Shown here: in pieces, positions 11,491 through 24,092 of the stretch
How the letters are laid out: the number at the start of each line of letters is the position of its first letter
How positions within the stretch are numbered: position 1 is the stretch's first letter
DNA from: Cervus elaphus
Taxonomy: Eukaryota; Chordata; Mammalia; Artiodactyla; Cervidae
Direction of reading: 5' to 3'
Assembly (NCBI RefSeq): GCF_910594005.1
Contig: NC_057826.1
Location: 85,433,163 to 85,497,162, forward strand
Length of the DNA: 64,000 nt
The notes under the pieces: generated by a model
The model's database searches: none
Seen by the model: the letters and a program-made list of their open reading frames with translations, nothing else
What the model was told of the DNA's origin: nothing
Translations under genes and position numbers: made by a program

Positions 11491-14179
11491 TCTGCCTGCT
11501 TCTGAGATCTCTCAATATGATGTGGATGCCAATGATGAGAATTCTGAGTTAATTCTTTATGTAGCTTAAGGGCTATGTGCCAGAAAACAGTACCAGTTCC
11601 TGTGGATCCTGGCTGGCCTCCCCCAAATGTGAACATCAGGGGAATTTCTTAGTCCAATTTTAAGACATTTCCACTTAGAAGAGAAAAATTGTAGCCATCT
11701 TAGGAATAACCATGCAAAGCAGAGAGAATTAAATAGCTAAATGGCTAAATGAGTTCTAACACTCTAGAGCCTAAACTTGAGTTTTACATTTCATCTTTTA
11801 AGAATGACATGGTCAAAAACTGCAAAGATGATGATTTTTAAGACTCAAGTATTCTCGTATGTAAGGCGACTCCACCAAATAAAACAACAAAAACCACTTG
11901 AGCACTTGCCACATGCACGGCCCAGGCCCAGAGGTGTGGGTGATTTGGCACACCTCTCCCTATATTCTCATTTACTAAGGCTGAGACTTGTCAGGGACAC
12001 ACTCAAGTTCATGTAAGAGTTTCTTGATGAGTCTGTAACTTTCGATATTTCTATCCAACTTCACCTCTGATGTTCTCCCTCTGATCGAGAAAATGCAGGC
12101 CCATTGGGAAATCTCAACAATCCTGCAGTCTTCACAGCCGATGTGGCCCAAGCTGTGCAGACCATGTTGGTATCCTGCTGGCTGGAGTCACCGGGCTTGG
12201 GAGATAAACTGCTCTTTCTGTGAAAGGCAGGCCCCCACCCACAGTGACAAATGGCCTCTACAGTTCATGCATTCCAGAGAATGCTCTCAGCTTCCAGATG
12301 GGAGCACCGTCAAATAGGTTGTAGACGGAGAGAGAAAAGGAAAAATTAAAGCCATTAATATGCTGGAAGGAAGAGAGAGACTGGTTCCTTTAAGGGGATC
12401 CCGAGGATGTGACTCAGGTTCCTCAAGTCAGGGACAGCCCTCTTTCTTTCTTATCCCCTAGGGGGTCCAATATTTGGGCTCAACCCCCTTGACCACAGAA
12501 GTGTCACACACACTTCTTTGTTTCCTGTCCCCTCCCTGAGGCTGTACTAAGGCAGGGTGCCTCACTATTGCTATACCTAGGGGAATAAGCTCACTCAAAT
12601 CAAACTGTGAGCAGTGCTAGAAATAATGTTAAATTAAGTATAGGATGGTGCTTCCTGTGACTAAATTTTTCATTGTATCTTATTGATTTATTGATATTTA
12701 TTAATTAAAAATGTGGGACAGCACACATCAGGGTGTATAGTTGTAAAGAGATATATCGGAATATGTCTCCCTTGTCTCTCTGCACACACACAGCCAGCCA
12801 CGTATGCTTGCTTCCAAGGCACTGACAGGACGTGCCCTTCAGCCTTGTCTTTACGACCTGCCACCCTGGAGTGGTGTTCCCCACCAACACAGGCATCCGG
12901 ATGCATTTATGAGTGTATGTACAATCTGTAGATGTTTTATTTATAAGTGGCCAACTCACTGCAGCACTGAAACGTGCATTTACAAATATATATCTGTTTT
13001 GTGAAACCCTATTCCTTTGTTTTAATAGCTGAGCTATCCAGCCATAGCATGATAATGTACAAGGTAAATGGGTCTCCATCTCTAGAACCTGTTCCAAGTT
13101 TCCTCAAATGTGACTAACTGCATGAATTTCCCAAACATCAGAGACCTCCCCATCAAAAAAAAAAAAAAAAAAGAAAAAAAAATATGAGTTTATTCTAGAC
13201 ATGCAACCTGCACAGTTATAAATTGCAGGGGTTTTAGGGGTGAACTTTAACTTGAAATTACCCTGAAAACTGAGATTTTGCTCCAGGAGTAACATGAAGA
13301 AGAAAACTACCTTCCTGGAAAGCACATATGATGTAAAAGGGAAACACACTGCTATATTATATTTGGGGATGAAAACTGTATTACACAGAAGTTTGAGTGT
13401 TTAGAGTATTTACAAGGATGAAACACAAAGGCTAAAAACCTTTGAATTGATATCATAAAATACTTATTATTTAAAGTGGTGAAAGAAAACTGATCAGAAT
13501 TCGTCCTGATTGCAATAATCTAGAGACAAGGAATGGTATGCAAAACGTCAGAAAGAGTAGACTATAATTATTATTTACCAATGCTAGATGCTAATGTTGT
13601 TCTAACAGCTTGTGCATTGTCAAATCAACAATCTGCACTAAATAAATGACCATTTGGGACTTTGTTAGGGAACGACTCTGCTCCTCTCTGCTTGACGAAA
13701 AACTGTCATTTGTAATCAAAGAAAGTGGCCTTGGAGCTGAGAACACAGCACTTGCAGCCTTACAGTTGCCTCTTTCTAAGGAAAGACTAAAGATTCACAT
13801 TAACTTGATCTTTTACAGCCAATCTAATTTCATTCTACATGAATCCAAGAGGACGCCACGGCACACTCAGAATTTCCTCTAGGATTGCACTAAAAACTTA
13901 ATATGCTGACTATCTTTTCTGTTACCAAGCCTCTGAATTCTGAGAGGCTGTAATAGCAAATAAGGACAAGGAATAACCTAGATTAACTTGTGACCCTTGA
14001 GTGTGAGGCAAAGGCAAAGGATTCTGCATGAAGCTTCAAAATGGTGATGGGTTTTTAAGAAGTGGAAACTGCTATCTGAGGATGTGAGCTTCAAGAGCAC
14101 CCACCCAAAAGAAGTAGATCATACTGGCTTTCTGGAGCCTGTGGATACTTGAAATCTGTAACTAAAAACATCTACTTAC

Positions 14180-14225
14180 CATCAGTTCCTCAGGGGCTGG
14201 CCTTTCTTTTGGCTGTTTTCGCATG
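14180..14225 (-). CDS. MAP2K5: MAP2K5 46-nt coding exon (residues ~399-414)
   Basis: On the minus strand the acceptor GTTCTTCTCTTACAG precedes 46 nt: one base completing the Cys codon, then MRKQPKERPAPEELM, then the donor GTAAGTAGA, close to the ideal U1 match. This is kinase subdomain XI. The Arg in KERPAPEELM (R407 by my count) is the invariant arginine that, in the kinase fold, pairs with the Glu of the APE motif, which is encoded upstream of this window. The exon ends in phase 0. About 34 more residues, starting GHPFIVQ in MEK5, remain to the C terminus. I searched 1-14179 by eye for them on the minus strand and found nothing, so the terminal exon(s) probably lie beyond position 1. Confidence 0.97.
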
Positions 14226-17207
14226 CTGTAAGAGAAGAACTTGCATTATCTGTGTCGCTCGTAAATCTGTGCAATAATTCCCACCACTGGCTACTTGCTC
14301 TGGAATTTGAATGTTTTCAAAATTCATCACGTTCAATTCTTGGCCAAAGCATTAGCATGTGTTCTCTTTCGTTTATTTTGGCCTTCAAATAATCAGGTTT
14401 GGGGGGAAGCTCATGAATCAAAAATACAAAGTTTTTTTTGTTTGTTTTGTTTTGTTTTGGAGTTACTTTTGTAATACAGATAAATAATCAATTTAAATTT
14501 ATCCTAATTCTACTTTTGAATGAATTATGAAAAAAAGCAGCAATGTTCTCTTCCTGACTTGGTTATCAATTCATTTCAAATAAATTTAGGGAATCATATA
14601 CTTCTTTTTTGGTAACTGGGATAAGACAATAAGAAAAGAAATGTGACAATCAGGTTAAATGAGAAAACATCTCATTCCTTCATTACTACTCGGAATAACA
14701 AGTCATACATAAAAGAGGTCAGACATCTAGATAATGCTACAAAATTATAAATGGGTTATTACATTGTCTTGTCTTTCATTTATTTTGGCTGCTCTGCAAG
14801 TTGATAATTCATTAAACAGCTGTGGGGAAGTTAAGTTTGCTTAAAGAATCACATTCCTCTTGCAAAATATTTCGTCTGACATACAACAGGTATAATTAGT
14901 AGCTGCAGCATGTACTTAGTTAGGTGACGAAGCACCCACGCATGGGACTGAAGTAACCATGGGTAAGCTACCTACTGATGGCCAATTTATACTAAACTCA
15001 GAGTATCCGTGGGATGAAGTCATGAAAAGAGATTGCTGCTTCTGCTGCTACCTGGAAAATCATAGATACTCTTTCTTCATATGCGGCAACCTCAAACAAG
15101 CAAGAAAAAACAAAAACAAAAACATACAATCTCTGCATTTGCTGACAGCATTTTTTTTTTTTTTAAAGTAGAGATCTAATGATCATTTGGTAAATAAGAA
15201 CCGTAGTTACAAACTGTTAATGACATCGAGGACATTTGCCTTCCCAATAAATAACCATATGCACCACTCAAATACTGCATCTATTAGCAAGTAATTCAAG
15301 CTGTCTCACCAGTGGATTTGGTAACACTCCTAATCTGACATTCCAAAGTAGCTGTATCTCTTGGGAAAACAAGGCTATTACCCACTATCATTTCTGTTTT
15401 GGCTTGACATCTGTGGAAATTTCAACACAGGTTATCCCTCCCTCTGTCTCCACAAAACTTTAATATAACAGCTGATCAATTTTCTTTGGACAGAAGGCAG
15501 GCAAGGCCCTATCTGCTCAGAATGGGCTCCACCCCCAGGTTGGTCCCAGACCACACAGCGAGATAAGCAGGGTGGTCAGGGCACAAACCCAACATCGGTG
15601 AGCAGGTAGGTGATGCCCAAACCCAGTGCTCCAGGCAGCTCAGGAATTGCACAGTTTATTTTCCAAAGTGTACATTTCAAAATGGGACATTCCCATCGTG
15701 TGCTTCCGTTACTAGGAATTCCGCATAAAGGATATAAAGAGAGACTAATACGTATTTCTAGATAATAGTTCTAGTATTAATGAGCTTAGGATTCCAGTGT
15801 TTAACCAATATGCATGCTTTTTAACAACATGGCACATTTTGGAAATAAAATGTTTGCAGAATGAAAGTAGTTTTTACAAGCTATGGAATATTATATAAGT
15901 ATTTTAAATAAACAGAAATAGTGCTAATAAAAATTTTAGAAGTTGGGGGTTAAAAATCTCTTCCCCACATATTTTTCCTGTGGAATATAAACTACATAAG
16001 ACATTTTTATTAAGAGGTAACATATTACACTTAGTCAAAAAGGTGATAAAGCTTGACATTTATATTAAGGAATATTTCTTTTTTCACTTGAGCATCATCA
16101 TCAGATGGCTCATGGGGTGGGGGGAGGGGAGAGCGTACAGCCTTTCCGGGTTAGCAAGGACTCCTGAGTGCACTGTTTGTGCCCCCACAGGAACCAAGGG
16201 CTCATCTTCCACTAGTGGACATGATTCTGAAGGGGTGATGAAATGAGGGCTTTGGGAAGGAGGGAAAGAGGAGCAAAGGCAGTTGGGAAGGAGTTCCAGA
16301 ATGTGCAGAACAGCTTCTGATCAGTTGTGTCTCCTGCTTTGGGGGCGGTCATTTCTATGCTCCCAATTTCCTTCTCCCTCTCCCTCTCTCCATGTCGGGG
16401 TGAGGGAGCAGGCAGGAGGATGGCAGTGAGGGAACTGGGGCTTCCAGGGCCACACGGGTGTGTCCCAGTAGAGGAGAGGTGGATGATGTGAAAGGGGTGA
16501 TAAAAGAAAACTTCATTCTACGGGGAAGAAAAAGGCAGACGGCTGGAAAAGAACCCTTATACCTGTTTCCTCAGATGTAAAATGACAAGGGGTTGCCTAG
16601 AGACTCTGAGAGATTCTGTGGCCCCTTTGATCTAAATCCTGTGGCTTTCAGTTCTTACAAAGGTTAAAGTGGGCCTAATGGAACCACGTTTTCATACCCT
16701 CTCTAACATCAAAATTCATTGAAATGGGACACCAGTATTTTGTCTAAAATATAACCAAAGATAAAAGTTATTTACCGGAAATCTCATGAATTAATAAACT
16801 ATTCTGCTTCCACTAAGTGACAGGCATTTTTATGGGTAGCTTGAGGTCCCATTAATAAAAATAAGCTTCACATGTCTGTGCAACAAGGGCTACAAAATTG
16901 TGTATTTCTTAAAAAAAAAACAAAACAACTGGATAGCAACAGTATCTGTGCTCAAAGAAGTAGTCTGATTCTCAGAAGTTTATTAAAACAGGAAAAAGCC
17001 TCTAAAGTACATTTATGACCCTGTGTGTAAATAACGTTTACATAATTTAAACAATTCCTTCAGCTTGCTGCCCCATCTGCCCAAGGCCCCGAAGTCCCTC
17101 CCGTCTCCGAAAGGAAGCAGGGAGAGCCATAAGGTCTCACGGAGCCGCCGAGTTAATGGCATGTATCATTTACATTGAGGGCATGGCATGTTTGCAAACA
17201 GGCTCAC
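14226..17207 (-). other. MAP2K5: MAP2K5 intron (2982 bp)
   Basis: A short intron between the 62-nt and 46-nt exons. No young SINE is present. There is a T-rich patch at 14433-14460, a weak MIR-like stretch near 15540-15600 and a clearer MIR-type remnant at 16555-16660. A G/A-rich stretch lies at 16110-16480. The rest is AT-rich unique sequence with no open frame of note. Confidence 0.9.
16555..16660 (+). repeat. MIR-type SINE remnant
   Basis: CCTGTTTCCTCAGATGTAAAATGACAAGGGGTTGCCTAGAGACTCTGAG follows the TTTCCTCATCTGTAAAATGAGGGGGTTGGACTAGATG pattern of MIR-class elements. Confidence 0.55.
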
Positions 17208-17269
17208 CACTGAGTGATGAAGTGTACAAACGGCTCGGAGAACTCTCCAACCGGAAGGACGGGCGAATC
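17208..17269 (-). CDS. MAP2K5: MAP2K5 62-nt coding exon (residues ~379-399)
   Basis: On the minus strand the acceptor TTCCTCCGTCCCAG precedes 62 nt encoding DSPVLPVGEFSEPFVHFITQ plus the first two bases of a Cys codon, then the donor GTGAGCCTG. The codon is completed by the first base of the 46-nt exon, giving ITQC-MRK. The segment spans kinase subdomain X and the following helix; FSEPFVHFI matches the FSxxFxxFV pattern of MEK-family kinases. Unlike the three microexons upstream it is not a multiple of three, so skipping it would shift the frame. It keeps about five CpG dinucleotides in 62 nt, more than the surrounding intron, as expected for constrained coding sequence. Confidence 0.97.
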
Positions 17270-20200
17270 CTGGGACGGAGGAAAAACAGGTCATCAAAAG
17301 TCACAGCAATTCCTTCTCTTTCTTTATACCCTCCACCCCCCATCCCAAAGAAGCAGATAAAGATGACCACATAACAAGGATTCACCAGCATGTGGGAAGG
17401 AAAATAAGGCATCATCCAATTAAAAAAAAAACAACTGTCTATACTCTCTTTCACATTTATGTAAAAATGCCAAATTTAAAGCCACACACATTGTATAATG
17501 GTGAGAAACAGGAGAGCAAAGAGGGAAGGGAGGTGAAAAAAGGACAATGATAGCCACGGGGTAGGAAAGAAGGTACGAATGTGTAAATGAGAAATTAATG
17601 ATTATTTAAGTAACACACAAATGGTCGTGTAATTAACAAAGAGCTGTGAAATTATTCTTCTGTTGACCTTTGTTTCTTTTACTGGATTTGCTATTTATTT
17701 ACACTTTCCTTTTTACTTACATTTATTAGTATATTCAGTTGCTCTTAACTGCTTGCCTTTAACTGAATCATGTGGGTCAGAGTTGGGGTTTTTTTTCTTT
17801 TTTCTTTCATTTTAACAGAAAAGCTTTGAAAGGGGAAGAGCTGTTTACTAAAAAAGAATTTCAGCCTATTTGCCAGTCTAGGCAAACTCATCACAGGAGA
17901 AAGCCAGTGAATTAAGGACGCCCACCTTGACCACTGGCAGAACTAGTGTGGGGATGGGAGCCACTCAAAGAAGCAGGAAACTACCACAGCAACAAACCAC
18001 AATCGCCATGTAACACAGGGAGCAAACCCCATTACCATTCGCAAAGGAAGGCTTTAAGAATTTAGGAGTTTTTCCAAGAATGACAGAGCGCGCCACTGTG
18101 TTTATAGTGTAACAGCTCAGGATGTAATGAAATTACACTGCAGAGTACTTTAACAGTCATCTCATTAGACCTACAGTTGGAACAAGAGAGCCACATAAAG
18201 TAGGCAGCTGCAAATGACTCCATTCTCATCCATTCTCATTTGCTATTAAAAATACCTTTCGGCGGCTTTTTTCCTCCCTGACATCCCCACACAAAGTGCC
18301 CTGCAAAGTATGATACATGCACCTATTTAAATTAACAAAGGAATGACTTATTTTAATCTCACTGTGCTTTGGAGTGCTTTGGCCATTTGGATGAGCAATA
18401 TATCATTACATACAACCTTCTAGCGCTGCAGGCAAGAAGCTCAAAGCATGCAGCATTTGGTGGGAGCCAAACAATTTCTCTAGCACACAACTGTGTCAAA
18501 TGCATGCATGTATTCATTATTGAGAACGAGAGGAAATAGCTTTGATGTAGTGGAAAAAAGAAGATGATAAAAGCACCTCTGCAATATGCGTGTCATTATC
18601 AATGGTGGCAGATAGATACAATTGCACAGCCTCCTCTGTGATTAGTAAATATACATATAATTGCTGTGGCCAATTATCAGAAAAATGAGATCGGTAATTA
18701 CAAGACAGAAAATTAACTAGAACTCTTATTAAGGCTTTGTTTCCAATTCAAACAATTGGGAACTGGTGGAAAATACAATTAAATCAAAAGAAACTGAGGG
18801 GGTCAAAGCAGCCCAAAAAAAAAAAAAAAAAAAAATCCCAAAGAGGTTTAAAAAAAAAAAAAGGAATGTGAACCAAATGTTTCTTAGTTTTTGCATATCT
18901 GTCCTCTTTGAATTGATTCTGTTCATCCAGAGGAGAGGCAGGTCAGTAATCATAAAGTTAAAATTCTCATCAGTAGAGACAGGCTTCCAAGAGGAAAAGA
19001 AAAAACAAAGGAAAATGGGAGCGAAATAAAATCTTGCCAAGTTCACGGGATTACATGCAGGCATTACATAGAGAGGACATGAAAAATGGGGGGCTGAAGA
19101 AACAGTCTGCTCAAAAGAAACAAGGCACATAGTAACATGACAAGTCCTCGATAAAGGAACTATAAAATGGTCACGGAAGTCCTATCAGTTTGAAGAGCAA
19201 AAATAAAACATGATATCAATTTCAGCCCAGTCTGTTTTAGGAAAGCGATATATATCACCAACCTGCGAGATTCTACAAGGCCCAGTTCAAGAAATGACAT
19301 TTTACTGCCTCAAACACTATTAGTAAAAAGATATTTCAAAGTCTGAGGTACAAAAATTATGGACTCTGACCAGGTAGTTAATTTTTTCTAAGTCATTCCT
19401 TTCTGAAATTTTTTGGGACGTGGTAGTACTGGAAGTATCTGAGTAGCAGTTGCTTTAAGATGAATGTTTAGGAAAGTAAAAGCCTAGTGTCTTAACGCGG
19501 CTGAATATTTACTGAGATGGTTAAAATTCTAGACTGGTTTTCTACAAAGACCCTGGTGCAAAACGTGATGCTGATGTGGGCCTCATTTCAAAGTACGATA
19601 CCAAGAGTAAATTGATGAACTATAGGCAACTTGATGAAGATGTCATTTTAACATGGATGAGAAACAAAATGAGGGAACTGTGACATCTGTGCATGGGTAG
19701 TTAATTTTATTTAAGACCTGATATTGTAGCCTGTTAAGTTCCTCATAATATAAAACTAAGGAACACTGGGTGGTGCCCATGAATAATTTATTTCACTTGT
19801 GAAAATGCCAGCACAAGTCGACTTTGCAGAACCACCGAGTGGATTTTCATGGCAGTGGTGCCTGGAAAGAATCCGTCATCAAAGATGCAGGGGAAATTCT
19901 AATCTCACATGCATAATGCCAGATACTTCTTTTCATTTTAAAATCCATGTCTCTTGTGTATCTCAGAGGAGAATTTTCTGAGATACGGAAGACTGACTAG
20001 TGCATGGGTGGGTGGGTGTCAAGAATGCTACATGAAAACATGGAGGCAGGGAGTCCTCGGAAAGCCTCCTCCAAATCCACAAAAGCATGCAGGCTGTGAA
20101 CATCTCAAAGGAACAAACACACTTGATAGCGGTCACCACGCTGAAGAATTTTTCAGGTATATTTTTCTTGTTTAAAAACAAGCTTAAAACAAGTAAAATT

Positions 20201-21171
20201 AGAAGTTAGTTTACATCAGGATGTAAAAAACAATCTCCAAGAACCTGTCTATTTTGTTATCTAATTCCAATCTGTGCAAAGGGGACGGGGAGGCTCACAA
20301 GAAAGCTGCTCTGGCGTCTCCGTGGCCCCCAGGGAGGGAAAGCAGTCATTCACCTTGGAGTCAGAGCAAGAGAGAACCATGCCCAAGGGATCAGAGGAGC
20401 TCTGAAGTCCTGCTACTTTTGCTGCTACTTATCAAAAATCTTCTCTGTGAAACATGGGTTCAGGCAAAAGGAAGAAAAAAATACATTTTAAAAATGTAAA
20501 CACAAATTAGAGAAGCAGTTACACCAACAGCTCAGCACTGGCGGAAAGACTCTAAATTGTTAACAGAAGTCACTGTCTTTAGGAGCTTAGGCGCCACACC
20601 TCACCGGGCGGGCTTCTGCGGGACACTTCTCTGTTGAACTTCTAAGCACGGAGGTATGGAACAAGAACAGTGGACACAACCTTAACACAAGTCGTGACCT
20701 GAGATTCTGGTCCCCAGCCAACTTTCGTGTTCTGCTTAAAGGGACACAAGCCGGATCTTGTTACAGAACAGGCAACTGTTGTATAAAAACCGCCAGGGCC
20801 ATTTCACTGAGCAATTCTGGTCATCACAGAGGACAGCCTTCAAGTCTCAGAGGTTTCATGAACTACCTGGTCAGCCCCTCGTGCTGAACAACTGGAGCAC
20901 AAGCAGGCGGCAAGCTAGGGAACAGTGAAGGACAACGGGAAGAAAGTTTGAGTGATGCCTTTGCCTTGTGAATAATGAACGGTTCAGGAAGGTCAACCCA
21001 TTACAACAGAAACTGTTTAATTATTAATTATGCACAATCTATGAGCAAAAGGACAAGTTCAGAATGTTTAATGTATGCTAACTTCAGCTGGACTCTCTCT
21101 GGGTATTTTGTTATTAGCACTTGTCAGCAAGGTACTCAGGCATAAAGAAAGGTAAGCAGCAGAAAGTCAGA

Positions 21172-21194
21172 GTGTGTGTGTGTGTATGTGTGTG
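21172..21194. repeat. (GT)n microsatellite
   Basis: GT dinucleotide run with one interruption (GTGTATGTG). On the MAP2K5 transcript it is a CA run. Confidence 0.9.
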
Positions 21195-21489
21195 GACCTG
21201 CGATGAGGAGGGGGCGGGGAGGAGGTCCAACTCCAACCACAGCTGCTGCCAGTTCAGCTGCAGAGTAAGTATGCCAAAAAACTACACTTTGTTACCTCAA
21301 GAACGGGCAGGTAAGTTGGACACTCCAAACAGAGACAATACAAATGAGAAAAACACTTTTGAAATGACTTACTTAAAAAGGAAATCATTATTTCAAAGGC
21401 ACAGTTTTTTTTTAAACCATGATGTTTCTTGGCTTTAAAGGATCTGTGTCATTTATGTTTACACACATGCTAGTGCACACACACACACT

Positions 21490-21690
21490 AGTGCATGTAA
21501 AACTGGCAGAATCTGAACAGACTCAGTGGATTATATCAGTGTCAATTTCCTGGTTGTGATACTGTACTGTACTTACAAACTGTTGCCACTGGGGGAAACT
21601 GGGTTAAGGATACACAGGGTGTCTTTAAAGTATTTCTTATAACTGCATGTGACTCTAAAATAATGTCAAAATAGAAAGTTTAAAAGTTAA
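21490..21690 (+). mobile_element. L1 3' UTR fragment
   Basis: Sense L1M 3' UTR: GTAAAACTGGCAGAATCTGAACAGACT, CAATTTCCTGGTTGTGATACTGTACTGT, GGGGGAAACTGGGTTAAGG and ACTCTAAAATAATGTCAAAATAGAAAGTTTAAAA. Confidence 0.8.
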
Positions 21691-21959
21691 AAGGTAAGGA
21701 GTTTTTGTTTTTTTTTAACTCATTGAGGTCCAGGTTTTTAGTAGAGTTCTGTTTTGAATAATGGAGAAGCCTGGTGTAACTATTCAACTGGAAAAAAGGT
21801 TGAGGAATCTTTGCTTTAAAAATGTACCTGAGGATTTAATTTTTGCCTTTAATTCATAATAAAAGATGACAATGGAATCTGACAATGATGTGGTGGTAAA
21901 TTCAGATACTGATAGGCAGAGACACAAAATATTGTGTAAAAATGATACAACCATTCATT

Positions 21960-22130
21960 ATTTATTTATTGCTTCACTCATTCAACAATTTTCTTGACCC
22001 TCTACCATATCAAGGTGCTTGGGTGGACAATGCAAGATGACTGATACTTAATCCACATCCTGGAAGAATTCACGTTGTTCAGAGGGATAAGATGTGCACT
22101 GCTAAGAATGATGGGGAAGAAACTAGGAGA
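21960..22130 (-). repeat. L2 LINE remnant, antisense
   Basis: TTCACTCATTCAACAATTTTCTTGACCCTCTACCATATCAAGGTGCTTGGG is the diverged reverse of the L2 terminus. Confidence 0.6.
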
Positions 22131-22940
22131 GTCTGGAGGGCTGGAATATTCCATCTTTGGTCTCCTACTTTCTTCCATCCTCACTGCCAGAGAAGCACCT
22201 AGGGGTGAAGGGACCTTGAACATCTTAATCTCTGTTATGTTCCCTTCCTGTGTGCAAAAGAGACATTCCTTCAAGCTAAGATTATACACTTACTGGGAGT
22301 AAAGCGTAAAGAAGACAGAAGGACAAATTCTCAAGAATCTCAAGGTGTTGGCCACACTGGTGAATTCTGAGGTCAGCTGTGCTGTGATTAGATTAAACCA
22401 GACAAGTTAAGCGAAATATGGCCATCCTTTTTAACAGCCTATTTATAGACTTCTTGGTGTCAAGCCATCAAGCCAACAGGTAATTAACATCAGACAGTCA
22501 CCTGTGGTCTGACCAGAACTGAGAGCTATGCTCTGACATTTTAAAACTATATTTTTAAACTCAAGCCTCATGTGCCTTTGGCCTGGCTCAACAATCTTTG
22601 GCCCTGCACACTAATGTGTGCATTCATACTAATTGGCACAGCTCTCCTAGCTGCTCCATGTCTGTCCACAATGCCGGGGTGGAAGGTTGCCTGTGATTCC
22701 AATGGCTTCATGTCAGACTGTGTACAACATTTTGCTTTATCAGATCTCAAGTTGTTTTTTGATCCTCCCCTGTTCACTGCCTTAAAGTGGTATCTTTGTG
22801 AGACAACTGGCAGAATCCACAGGGCAAATCTGCTCTTGAATGGGGAGGAAACCTTGTTTGCCTGGGCGGGGGTGGGGTGTGGGGAAGATACACACACAAA
22901 AACAAAAGAATCAGATCCTGGCCTTTAAAGATCTCCACAG

Positions 22941-23071
22941 GGGACTTCCCTGGTAGTCCAGTGGCCAAGATTCTGCATTCCCAATGCAAGGGGTCCAGGT
23001 TCCATCCCTGGTCAGGGAACTAGATCCCACATGCTAAGGCTCAGCACAGCCAAATACATAAATATATTTTT
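22941..23071 (+). mobile_element. CHR-type SINE (short form)
   Basis: Sense head GGGACTTCCCTGGTAGTCCAGTGG, B-box-like GGTTCCATCCCTGGTCAGGGAACTAGATCCCACATG and an A/T-rich tail. The duplications AAAGATCTCCACAG (22927-22940) and AAAAATCTCCACAG (23072-23085) flank it. Confidence 0.93.
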
Positions 23072-24073
23072 AAAAATCTCCACAGAAGTCATCTCCAAAC
23101 CAAAAATCTACCCATCTGAAGTGTAATCCAATGGTAGATTCTGGGAAATTAGCTCAGTTTTAAATATTTTGAAGGTTCTCAATGTTCACATCTGCAAGTT
23201 TCTGCTATAACAGACTGTAGCCACGGGGGAAAAGGCAGTCACATCTCATCAGAGAGAGAGAGGCGGAAAATGGATAGACAAGTGTTCAGTCAGAGAGTAA
23301 TTCAGCCTGGTTAATATATTAGTAAATCAGAATTCCACACCAGGCTTGTACAAATTCAATCAATGCTTGTTCAGAACACTTAGTTTACTTAAAAATGTGG
23401 CCACTTTGTCAGGGAACAATAAGTGTTTTGACCCTAAAGTCTATTTTTGATTTCACAATCAGATAGAACTGATCTCATCTGCAGGATGCGATGAGGGATA
23501 GCGCTGGGGTGAGAAAGAGGTTTTGCGTTTAGGAAGGCTTGCAGATGGACGTCCTCAGAAAAGGAAGCCTCTGACCCTCTTCAGCTGGAGACCACGGAGC
23601 TCTTGTCTTACTCATCTCACTCCACATCAAGACTTGAGCAGAGAAAGTGAAAGATGATTCAATTTCCACGCCGGGTCACCCCATGCTCTGGGTTGCCAGA
23701 AGTGACGAATTATACGTGTGGGCATTTGGGTGTGAAGTTCTATCCACTGGGTCCTGGCTGACAGCATCAGCTCATTTAACTGGTCTCAGGTGGACCTGGA
23801 ACCAGGGGCAAAAGGCTAGACTCTTCACCACTGAAACATCCACCTTACCCGCAAACTGTTAAATCATAGGAGAACCAGCTACTAGCCAAGAGAACATCAC
23901 GACCAGACAGCTTATAAAAAACACAAAATATAAATGAACAGTTCTAAAGGAATCTCTGAAATTTGAGATTATGCAGTCCCCACTCTCCTCCCCATTTTCT
24001 CCTAAATGTTTTGGCAGTTCTTCAGTACTGGGATAAAACAGAAGATAAACTTTGTCATTTATGTCAAAACTAA

Positions 24074-24092
24074 CCCCCCCCCCCTTTTTTTT
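24074..24092. repeat. Homopolymer pair C11-T8
   Basis: Eleven C followed by eight T on the plus strand. Slippage-prone; on the transcript it reads A8 then G11. Confidence 0.9.

Larger units (their letters stand above)
1..14179 (-). other. MAP2K5: MAP2K5 intron, 3' part (continues beyond the window)
   Basis: Intron following the 46-nt exon, at least 14.2 kb long. It carries an L1/CHR/Bov-tA cluster at 1-1590, L2 and MIR pieces at 1.6-3.7 kb, one Bov-tA at 5578-5794, a MER5 fossil near 6.8 kb and an L2 near 11.3 kb. I recognised no repeat in 3850-5560, 7400-10000 or 13600-14170. These are unique sequence and the best places here to look for conserved regulatory elements. A purine-rich stretch at 6950-7060 and A-runs at 9980-9999 and 13156-13181 are low-complexity only. 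Confidence 0.9.
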
